A stretch of 38,205 bases of DNA from Planctomycetota bacterium (GTDB lineage Bacteria > Planctomycetota > Phycisphaerae > UBA1845 > Fen-1342). Below are positions 32,157-38,205 of this stretch, one piece after another; position 1 is the stretch's first letter; each line of letters opens with the position of its first letter. Position numbers and translations under genes: made by a program. The notes under the pieces were generated by a model. It was not told the DNA's origin, did not search any database, and saw only the letters and a list, made by a program, of their open reading frames with translations. The DNA is taken from the NCBI GenBank assembly GCA_016235145.1, contig JACRLV010000070.1, positions 1,096 through 39,300 of the forward strand. The letters run 5' to 3'.

Positions 32157-33554
32157 ATGCTTGTGAAGTCGCTTGGGGCCGTCGTGGGTGCGGCCGGTAT
32201 GTTGCTCTCGACGACGCTCTTCGGATCGGATGCGGACAAACCGCGGCCGCAGAAGGCGGTTGCGCCACGGACGCCCACTGTGATCGTCGCGCCCGCCGAC
32301 GTCCGTGTGGATGCGGCCCAGGATCAGCAGATGCCGAAGACCTGGATCGGCGTGCGTTGCGCGCCCGTGCCCGAGGCTCTCGCCGCGCACATCGGCCGGG
32401 AAGGCGTAATGATCGCGAACGTCATGAAGGACAGCCCGGCGGACAAAGCAGGGATCGAGCGCTACGACGTGGTCGTCTCGCTCGGCGACGCCAAGATCAA
32501 CTCAATGGAAGAGCTCATCGACGCCGTGGGCGAGGTCGGCACCGGAAAGGCGGCGACGCTGGCAGTCATACGGGGCGGCCACGAGAAGACTCTCGAAATC
32601 ACGCCGGTGGACCGTCCGAGCGACGGCAAGATGGAATTCAAGTTCGAAGAGCCCGAGCAGGAGGACGCGAGCCCGGATGTGCAGTACTTCGGCCACCGCA
32701 TGCAGCGCGATCCGTTCGGAAATTGGATGCTTCAGCCGCTTGGCCGCATCAAGGATCTGCCGGACGACGTGCGCGACAGCCTGTCGGGTATCGGGGGCCC
32801 CTCGTGGCACGGCCACCAGGGATTGTTGAAGAACCTCCAGTCGAATCCGTTCAGCATGCGGATTCAGATCGATCCGAGCGATCCCGACGGCTCGATGTTC
32901 TTCTTCTCGGATGACGACGATAATCGCTCCGCGAATGTCCAGATTCAGATCAACGTGAACGACGACGGCGCGCAACTGTCGATTCAGCGCGACGCGGACG
33001 GCAAGGTGCACGTCAAACAGACGGACAAGGCGGGCAAGGCGACCGAATCGACTTATGACGACATGGATGCTTTCCGCGAGCAGGCCCCGAACGCCTACAA
33101 GACCTACCGGCGATTCTCCGGCTATCGAGCCCGGCCGACAATCACCGTTCCGCCGCAGATGAAGGATCTGTCCGGTTTGCAGAAGGACTACCAGCAGAAG
33201 CTCGAGGCGGCGCTGGAAAAGGCGAACGAGAGCACCCGCAAAGCGATGGAAGACCTCGAGAAGATGCAGCAGAAGATCCAAACGCGGGTCGAGAAGCGGA
33301 TCCAGCAGTCGCCGGCCAAGGACGGTGCGGAAAGCCACGCCGAGTCCGTCTCGATCACCGTCACGGACAGCGGCGCCGTCCACCTGGAGATATCGGAGGA
33401 CGGGAACAAGCGCGTGTTCGACTTCAAGAACCGCGAGGACTTCAAGCGGCGGGAACCCGAATTGTACGAACGCTTCCAGTCGATGATCGACGGTGCAGGC
33501 GACGGCGCTCGGCGGACGCAGCGATTCCACGTGGTTGCGGCGGCGCTCGGTTAG
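32157..33554 (+). CDS. Exported PDZ-domain protein with long coiled-coil segment
   Basis: This is a 465-residue exported protein. A short signal (MLVKSLGAVVGAAGMLLSTTLFG) is followed by a Pro/Ala-rich linker and one PDZ domain at about residues 62-150 (WIGVRCAPVPEAL, GVMIANVMKDSPADKAGIERYDVVVSLGD, LAVIRGG), like the peptide-binding domains of DegP/DegS. No protease domain is present. After that come acidic beta-rich stretches, a coiled coil at about 335-385 (LQKDYQQKLEAALEKANEST and KAMEDLEKMQQKIQTRVEKR), then a small C-terminal domain (SVSITVTDSGAVHLEISEDG). It lies 15 bases after the anti-sigma-like gene and is followed by a two-tier hairpin. It may sense misfolded proteins and act on the anti-sigma factor, which is an inference from context. 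Confidence 0.8.
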   Translation: MLVKSLGAVVGAAGMLLSTTLFGSDADKPRPQKAVAPRTPTVIVAPADVRVDAAQDQQMPKTWIGVRCAPVPEALAAHIGREGVMIANVMKDSPADKAGIERYDVVVSLGDAKINSMEELIDAVGEVGTGKAATLAVIRGGHEKTLEITPVDRPSDGKMEFKFEEPEQEDASPDVQYFGHRMQRDPFGNWMLQPLGRIKDLPDDVRDSLSGIGGPSWHGHQGLLKNLQSNPFSMRIQIDPSDPDGSMFFFSDDDDNRSANVQIQINVNDDGAQLSIQRDADGKVHVKQTDKAGKATESTYDDMDAFREQAPNAYKTYRRFSGYRARPTITVPPQMKDLSGLQKDYQQKLEAALEKANESTRKAMEDLEKMQQKIQTRVEKRIQQSPAKDGAESHAESVSITVTDSGAVHLEISEDGNKRVFDFKNREDFKRREPELYERFQSMIDGAGDGARRTQRFHVVAAALG

Positions 33555-33581
33555 TACGGCTTCAAATTCTCTGTGGCGTCA

Positions 33582-33640
33582 GACCTCTGAACCAGACGGG
33601 GAGAACCGTCGGGCTCAGAGGTCGGTCGCTTTAATTCGGC
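33582..33640 (+). terminator. Two-tier hairpin downstream of the PDZ gene
   Basis: An outer 9-bp stem (GACCTCTGA at 33582-33590, TCAGAGGTC at 33615-33623) encloses a 5-bp stem (GACGG at 33595-33599, CCGTC at 33606-33610). A weak T-rich stretch (TTTAATT) follows. It is a likely terminator of the sigma/anti-sigma/PDZ transcript. Confidence 0.55.
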
Positions 33641-33680
33641 GGATATTTGTTTCATCGCAGCCCGAACGGCGGAGACAATC

Positions 33681-34574
33681 ATGCAAGACCGCGGCCATCT
33701 GATGACCGAACTGCGCAACCCGCGCTCCATGAACATCGACCGCGCGTCCGTCGCCGAGGCGTTCGACATCATGAACGCCGAGGACGCAGCCGTCGCGGCG
33801 GCAGTGGCCGCGGCCAGGCTCGAAATCGTGCGGGCGATCGAACTCGTGGAGCGCGCGTTCGAAAGCGGCGGGCGGCTGATCTATGTCGGGGCAGGCACCA
33901 GCGGCCGGCTGGGCGTGCTCGACGCTTCCGAGTGTCCGCCGACGTTTCTTTCCGATCCGCGCATGGTGCAGGGCGTCATCGCCGGCGGCTGGGACGCGCT
34001 GCGGCGATCGATCGAGGGCGCGGAGGACCATCCCGAGGGCGGCGCGGCGGCAATCGATGAAATGCAGGTCGATGCGAAGGACGTTGTTTTCGGCATCGCG
34101 ACGGGCGGCACGACGCCGTTTGTGCATGGCGCGATCGCCTGCGCCCGTCGGCGCGGCGCGAAGACGGTATTTTTCGCCTGTGTGGCGCGCGATCACGTCA
34201 CCGACGAGGCGGACGTTTCGATCCGGGTGCTCGTCGGCCCGGAGGTCATCACCGGCAGTACGCGGCTCAAGGCCGGGACAGCCACCAAGATGGTCCTCAA
34301 CATGATCACCACCATCAGCATGGTGCGGCTCGGCAAGGTCTACCAGAATCTGATGGTGGACGTGAACACGCGCGCCAATCGCAAGCTCGTGGACCGCGGA
34401 ACGCGCATGATCATGGCGGCCGTCGGACTCGACCGCGCCGCCGCGGGCAAGTTGCTGGCGGATTCCGGCGGACACGTGAAGACGGCGCTTGTGATGCACG
34501 GGCGCGGCGTCGAGGACGCCGAGCGACTTCTGGCCGAGGCGCACGGCCGGTTGCCGGAGATCCTGAAAAAGTAG
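33681..34574 (+). CDS. murQ: N-acetylmuramic acid 6-phosphate etherase
   Basis: This 297-residue cytoplasmic enzyme cleaves the lactyl ether of MurNAc-6-phosphate to give GlcNAc-6-phosphate and D-lactate in peptidoglycan recycling. The length is normal. Sequence landmarks are TELRNPRSMNIDRAS at the N-terminus, the SIS-domain sugar-phosphate site GRLIYVGAGTSGRLGVLDASECPPTF, VFGIATGGTTPFVHGA, the signature VLVGPEVITGSTRLKAGTATK and KMVLNMITT. The acidic catalytic residue lies in the EGAEDHPEGG segment. The ATG at 33681 has GGAG six bases upstream. No MurNAc transporter or anhMurNAc kinase is adjacent. The finding implies a peptidoglycan wall is made and recycled. Confidence 0.95.
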   Translation: MQDRGHLMTELRNPRSMNIDRASVAEAFDIMNAEDAAVAAAVAAARLEIVRAIELVERAFESGGRLIYVGAGTSGRLGVLDASECPPTFLSDPRMVQGVIAGGWDALRRSIEGAEDHPEGGAAAIDEMQVDAKDVVFGIATGGTTPFVHGAIACARRRGAKTVFFACVARDHVTDEADVSIRVLVGPEVITGSTRLKAGTATKMVLNMITTISMVRLGKVYQNLMVDVNTRANRKLVDRGTRMIMAAVGLDRAAAGKLLADSGGHVKTALVMHGRGVEDAERLLAEAHGRLPEILKK

Positions 34575-34607
34575 GGGGCCGCGCACCGCGCGGCGGCCCT
34601 CACCCAG

Positions 34608-34647
34608 CCCTCACCCCAGCCCTCTCCCGGAGTACCGGGCGAGGGAG
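34608..34647 (+). repeat. 40-bp palindromic intergenic element, copy 1
   Basis: The element contains the hairpin CCCTC-t-CCCGG-agta-CCGGG-c-GAGGG at 34620-34645 and lies between the convergent murQ and DUF2961 genes. A second copy in the opposite orientation at 37787-37826 agrees at 38 of 40 positions. The placement at gene ends suggests bidirectional termination or a REP-like repeat. Confidence 0.8.
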
Positions 34648-34698
34648 TCGTGGCCCGCACCCTTCGCACCACGGGCCGGTCGCGCCCGGCGCGCGTCC

Positions 34699-36705
34699 TC
34701 ACGGCTTTGCGGCTGGGTCGAGCTTCACGTAATCGAGCCCGAACATGTAGGCCTTCACGGCCTTCTCGTTCGCGCCGACTACAGTCGCGGTTAGCGGATT
34801 TTCTCCCGCATTCAGCTCGCAAACGCCAAGATCAATCTCGTCCGTGAGCTTGATGCCTTCGCCATAGAAGTCGATCGGCTCGCCGAGATTCTTGCCGTTC
34901 ATTCCGAGCTGGATGATGCCGTAGTCGCGCGCTTTCAGGCAGCGGATGCGGACGTGGTACGCGCCGGCTTTCTCGACGGGCAGGGCCAGCGTGATATGGT
35001 CGCCGGGCTTCTGGTCGCCATGCCACCACAGGTGCTGCTCGTTGCTGCAACCGTCAATCGACTGCGGCTCCAGCGCCCCCTTGCGATCCAGGATTTTCAG
35101 CGATTCGCCTTCGATCGCGCCGGCGACGCGCGGCGGAACGTAGGGCGGGACGACCGGCACGCGCAGGTCTTCCGGCTTGATGGGTGGGAACTGGTCGACG
35201 CTTCCCGGCCGCGCATACCAGAATGCCGTCGCCGCCATGTCGACTTTGCAGGTCTCGTGCCAATGCCACAGCTCCATGTCGAAGCGGAAATCATGCTTGA
35301 ATGGAATCCGATCGAGGATGTGGTAGCGGTTGACGCACGTGATCCCGTAGTTCCCCGGCCCGTCGACGCGCGGCTGAGAGTGGTACGCGTGCTGGAACAC
35401 GACCGGCCAACACCAGGCGTAGCCGTAGTAATCCTCAGTGCCCGTCCCGAACCAGCTCGGAAACGTCTCGCCGTCAACGTAAATCTTCTCGTCGCCTTCG
35501 CCCCACCAGTGCTTGACCGGGTTCGCGATGTTGAATGCCACGCCGACGAATTGGCCCTGCCCGCTCGTGGTCAGGTAGTTCCAATCGATCATCGGCCGCG
35601 TCGGAACCTGCCAGTCGGACCGCCATTTCGCTTGGAAGTGAAGCGAGCGCTCGGTCCACGTGTAATCGCTCTGATCAACCCGGATCGAGAAATTCAGCGG
35701 CTTTCCGGCGTGATTCACGATCCGCAGTTTCGCGCCCTTTTCAAACGGCATGAACCAGCGCGAATAGAGCTCTCCCGTTGCGGTCACGGTTTGGGGGAGC
35801 GTAGCGAGCGGCGCGGTTCGTCCGATGCACGAAAACAAGTCGCCGATCGGCGCGCGAACGCACGGCCGGCCGTCGAAGTCGATTTCCAGCACCGCCCCGC
35901 GCAGCGCACGCCCCTGCTCGTCATTTTCGAGTCGCAGCGCGATGCCGGTAATCGCCGCCGGACCGGGATATTCAACCTCATACTTCGTCCTTTGGTCTTT
36001 CAAGGTCAGGACGTTCTTCTGATCCAGTGTCGGCGGCGTTGGCGGAGCGGAGAGCGTGGCTGCCGTCTGTTCGATCGCCTTTGCGAGTTTCCTGACGTCG
36101 TCCGAACCGAATGAGCCCACCGCTGTGCCCGGCGGGTACACGCGATAGTCCACGTGGTAGTAGAACCCCGGCTCATCGCTCGTGATCTTGCAATGTTTCG
36201 CGTACGCAATCGGGAAGTAGCTGTTCCAACCCTTGCTGCGTTCGCCCGCGATCGGCTTGGGCACTCCAGGGTACGTGCCGCCGAGCCACTCCGTCATTGG
36301 GCACTCGATCGTCGCCTTCTCCGCGTCGTCCAGGTAGATGCGGATGGTCCCCTTCGGATTGGCCGACCAGATTCGCACGATCGCGCCAGGACCATCCATG
36401 TCCGCCATCACGTGCTCGCGCCGTCCGCCGTGGTCCTCGCCGCGAATGAACTGCCCGGCGTCGCCGTTGGCGAACCAGGTTTTCTGATCTTCGGACGACT
36501 TGCTGGCCCGGTCGTAGCTGGAGAACTGCTTGCACACGAACGGCGGATCGGGGAACTCGGCCAATCCCGCCAAATTTGTCATTTCGTGCAGCAGCGATTC
36601 GGTCGTGACGGTTTGGGCGGCGGCTGAGGCGGCGATCGCCAGCAGCAACGCTCCACAGGCGGCAAGTTCTGGCCAGCAGCGGCAAATACGCATCGGGGCG
36701 ATCAT
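34699..36705 (-). CDS. DUF2961 (GH172-type) glycoside hydrolase, exported
   Basis: This is a 668-residue exported protein. The ATG at 36705 is chosen because GGAG lies eight bases upstream and a signal peptide follows (MIAPMRICRCWPEL to SAAAQ). The region from about residue 40 to 420 matches DUF2961 in pattern (KQFSSYDRASKSSEDQKTWFANGD, GPGAIVRIWSANPKGTIRIYLD, WNSYFPIAYAKHCKI, FGTGTEDYYGYAWCW, WHWHETCKVDMAATAFWY). DUF2961 now forms glycoside hydrolase family 172, which includes difructose-anhydride and D-arabinofuranose-processing enzymes. A C-terminal beta-sandwich (about 540-665) with PGDHITLALPVEKAGAYHVRIRC resembles a carbohydrate-binding module. The substrate is likely a furanose-containing glycan, but it cannot be pinned down here. 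It is divergent from folD by 181 bases. Confidence 0.85.
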   Translation of the reverse strand: MIAPMRICRCWPELAACGALLLAIAASAAAQTVTTESLLHEMTNLAGLAEFPDPPFVCKQFSSYDRASKSSEDQKTWFANGDAGQFIRGEDHGGRREHVMADMDGPGAIVRIWSANPKGTIRIYLDDAEKATIECPMTEWLGGTYPGVPKPIAGERSKGWNSYFPIAYAKHCKITSDEPGFYYHVDYRVYPPGTAVGSFGSDDVRKLAKAIEQTAATLSAPPTPPTLDQKNVLTLKDQRTKYEVEYPGPAAITGIALRLENDEQGRALRGAVLEIDFDGRPCVRAPIGDLFSCIGRTAPLATLPQTVTATGELYSRWFMPFEKGAKLRIVNHAGKPLNFSIRVDQSDYTWTERSLHFQAKWRSDWQVPTRPMIDWNYLTTSGQGQFVGVAFNIANPVKHWWGEGDEKIYVDGETFPSWFGTGTEDYYGYAWCWPVVFQHAYHSQPRVDGPGNYGITCVNRYHILDRIPFKHDFRFDMELWHWHETCKVDMAATAFWYARPGSVDQFPPIKPEDLRVPVVPPYVPPRVAGAIEGESLKILDRKGALEPQSIDGCSNEQHLWWHGDQKPGDHITLALPVEKAGAYHVRIRCLKARDYGIIQLGMNGKNLGEPIDFYGEGIKLTDEIDLGVCELNAGENPLTATVVGANEKAVKAYMFGLDYVKLDPAAKP

Positions 36706-36886
36706 CGGTCGGTCTCCATGGCGAGGTGCCGCGCGTGTAGCGGCGAAATGCACGCCGCCGCACTCTACTGCGCGCCGCGGCGAGCGGGCAAGCCGGCCGC
36801 CGGACCACCCGGCTTTACACGCGTCCGCCGGATTGCGATGATCCTCGCGACCCGGCCGTGTTTCCGAGCCGGGCGAAAGGTCCGCG

Positions 36887-37771
36887 ATGCCAGCCCGCGT
36901 TCTCGACGGCAACGCCATCGCCGCGGAAATCCGCAACGAGGTCAGCGCCCAGATTGCGCGGCACGCCGTCGAGCACGGATCGATCAAGCTGAGTTCGATC
37001 CTGCTGGGGGCGAATCCGGCGGCGCTGCTCTATGCGGAATCGCAGAAACGGCGTTGCCTTCAGGCGGGCGTGCAGCACGAATTGGTGGAGCTTCCCGAAG
37101 ACGCCGGGCAGACCGCCCTGCTCGAAACGATCGACCGGCTGAACGCCGACCCCGGCGTGACCGGCATCATGCTGCACCTGCCGCTGCCGGCATGGATCGA
37201 CTCGGCGGCGGCCCAATATCGCATCGACCCGTACAAGGACGTCGAAGGCGTCAACCCGGCGAACATCGGGCTGCTGTTCTACGACGTGCCTCTGATCGCG
37301 CCCTGCACGGCCCTGGCGGTTAACGAGATGATTCATCGCAGCGGCGTGGAAATCCGCGGCGCCCATGCCGTCGTCGTCGGCCAGAGCCGGATCGTCGGGC
37401 GGCCGGTCAGCATGTTCCTGACCACGAACGAGGCGACCGTCACGACCTGCAATGTGCACACGCGCGACCTGAAGCAGCACACGCGCGACGCGGACATTCT
37501 CGTGGTCGCGGTCGGCAAGCCCAAGTTGATCGGCGCCGATCACGTCAAGCCCGGCGCGGTGGTCATCGACGTCGGCATCAACTCCGTCAAGCAGCGCGAC
37601 GCCGCGGGAAACGAAGTGCGCCGCACGGTCGGAGACGTCGATTTCGACGCGGTTTGCGCGGTCGCCTCAGCGATTACGCCGGTGCCGGGCGGCGTCGGGC
37701 CGCTCACCGTGGCGATGCTCTTGCGAAATACGGTCGAGGCGGCGAAGAAACAGCTACACCGCGTGTACTGA
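36887..37771 (+). CDS. folD: Bifunctional methylene-THF dehydrogenase / methenyl-THF cyclohydrolase
   Basis: This 294-residue cytoplasmic enzyme interconverts 5,10-methylene- and 10-formyl-tetrahydrofolate using NADP+. The length is normal. Family motifs include the N-terminal VLDGNAIAAEIRNEV, the catalytic Y49-A-E-S-Q-K54 segment (Tyr and Lys, as in the Y-x4-K site), DPYKDVEGVNPANIG (folate site), VVVGQSRIVGRPVSMFL (nucleotide loop), VIDVGIN and the closing SAITPVPGGVGPLTVAMLL. The ATG at 36887 follows AAAGG at a suitable distance. It is divergent from the DUF2961 gene and followed by the second 40-bp palindromic element. Confidence 0.95.
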   Translation: MPARVLDGNAIAAEIRNEVSAQIARHAVEHGSIKLSSILLGANPAALLYAESQKRRCLQAGVQHELVELPEDAGQTALLETIDRLNADPGVTGIMLHLPLPAWIDSAAAQYRIDPYKDVEGVNPANIGLLFYDVPLIAPCTALAVNEMIHRSGVEIRGAHAVVVGQSRIVGRPVSMFLTTNEATVTTCNVHTRDLKQHTRDADILVVAVGKPKLIGADHVKPGAVVIDVGINSVKQRDAAGNEVRRTVGDVDFDAVCAVASAITPVPGGVGPLTVAMLLRNTVEAAKKQLHRVY

Positions 37772-37786
37772 GCGCGAAGCGTGCGG

Positions 37787-37826
37787 CTCCCTCGTCCGGT
37801 ACTCCGGGAGAGGGCAGGGGTGAGGG
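37787..37826 (-). repeat. 40-bp palindromic intergenic element, copy 2 (inverted)
   Basis: The reverse complement of this stretch matches copy 1 (34608-34647) at 38 of 40 positions; the hairpin core lies at 37789-37814. It starts 16 bases after the folD stop and so could terminate folD. Confidence 0.8.
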
Positions 37827-37858
37827 TGCATTTCTCACGCACAGAAGGCAACAGGCCC

Positions 37859-38205
37859 ATGTCGCACCACAAGCGTCATCATCAGCACAAGCGGTTTCTG
37901 TTTGAGCACCGGGAACGCCCGGTCCTGCCGCGGTTTCAGTTCTTTCTGCGGCTGATCCGGACCGGACTCATCGCGATGATCGTCGTCGTGCCGTCCTGGA
38001 TGCTGGGAACTCTCGGGTTCCATTGGATTGAGGAGCTGAGCTGGACCGATTCGCTGCTCAATTCGGCCATGCTGCTGTCGGGTATGGGCCCGCTCGACCG
38101 TCCGACGACCGCTGCGGGAAAGCTGTTCGCTTCGTTCTACGCGATGTTCGCCGGGATCGTGTTCCTGACCGTGGCGGCGGTCCTGTTCGCGCCGGTGTTT
38201 CATCG
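37859..38205 (+). CDS. Two-helix channel-like membrane protein (partial, 3' end outside window)
   Basis: The first 115 codons are present. A His/Arg-rich N-terminus (MSHHKRHHQHKRFLFEHRER) is followed by a helix at about 33-53 (IRTGLIAMIVVVPSWMLGTLG), a short re-entrant-like stretch SWTDSLLNSAMLLSGMGPLD (about 61-80) and a second helix at about 86-110 (AGKLFASFYAMFAGIVFLTV). That helix-loop-helix layout is the one of two-helix potassium channels, but the TVGYG filter is replaced by SGMGP, so potassium selectivity is not supported. Similar short proteins are widespread in bacteria and mostly unnamed. The ATG at 37859 is preceded by AAGG about eight bases upstream. The gene continues beyond the window. 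Confidence 0.6.
   Translation, partial: MSHHKRHHQHKRFLFEHRERPVLPRFQFFLRLIRTGLIAMIVVVPSWMLGTLGFHWIEELSWTDSLLNSAMLLSGMGPLDRPTTAAGKLFASFYAMFAGIVFLTVAAVLFAPVFH

Noticed and set aside
1-38205. tRNA, rRNA, CRISPR arrays or phage genes
   Set aside because: I looked for T-loop motifs, regularly spaced direct repeats, and integrase, capsid or Cas-like motifs and saw none.

Overview
This 38.2 kb, GC-rich window looks like a chromosomal segment of a Gram-negative planctomycete, most likely of the Phycisphaerae type. The taxonomic call is an inference. It rests on secreted proteins that end in paired dockerin-like repeats of the D-x-N-x-D...D-L-x-x-L-L-x-x-F-G type, many lipoproteins, a YcxB/zinc-ribbon membrane protein, VIT/vWA and DUF2961 proteins, frequent intergenic palindromes and a decayed DDE transposase of a kind I associate with planctomycetes. 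Lipid A acyltransferase-like and ArnT-like genes fit an outer membrane. I found no rRNA, tRNA, CRISPR array, plasmid or phage genes.

Layout. 1-600: end of an unseen gene, a short direct-repeat/hairpin patch and a small c-type cytochrome lipoprotein. 684-4313 (minus): a tandem pair of paralogous secreted proteins with C-terminal dockerin-like cassettes. 4314-6119: a mostly empty stretch with a frameshifted transposase tail, then a YcxB-like membrane protein. 6424-12344 (plus): a VIT/vWA protein, a HAF-repeat protein and a beta-helix-type protein, the last two with dockerin-like tails. 12551-14932: a Kef-type antiporter, a small membrane protein and adenine phosphoribosyltransferase. 15178-21592 (plus): a run of five exported-protein genes (four lipoproteins, one of them a 934-residue FG-GAP propeller, and a PKD protein with a C-terminal membrane anchor), closed by the strongest terminator in the window. 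21728-26872: a glycosyltransferase convergent with a YlbF-like / ArnT-like / LpxL-like operon. 26984-31000: a Tat-exported aspartylglucosaminidase-type hydrolase, a vWA lipoprotein and an M42 aminopeptidase. 31267-33554: a truncated ECF sigma factor, a membrane anti-sigma-like protein and a PDZ protein. 33681-end: murQ, a DUF2961 (GH172-like) hydrolase, folD and the start of a two-helix channel-like protein.

How it fits together. Most of the window codes for envelope and secreted functions, with a few housekeeping genes (apt, murQ, folD) between them. Three points deserve the most attention. First, the 15178-21592 lipoprotein/FG-GAP/PKD locus, where three small lipoproteins appear to be diverged copies of one another. 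Second, the sigma/anti-sigma/PDZ unit, whose sigma gene has lost most of region 2. Third, the near-identical inverted 40-bp elements that bracket the DUF2961-folD segment.

Limits. All family assignments come from reading motifs by eye, with no database search. Start codons were chosen from ribosome binding sites and signal peptides.
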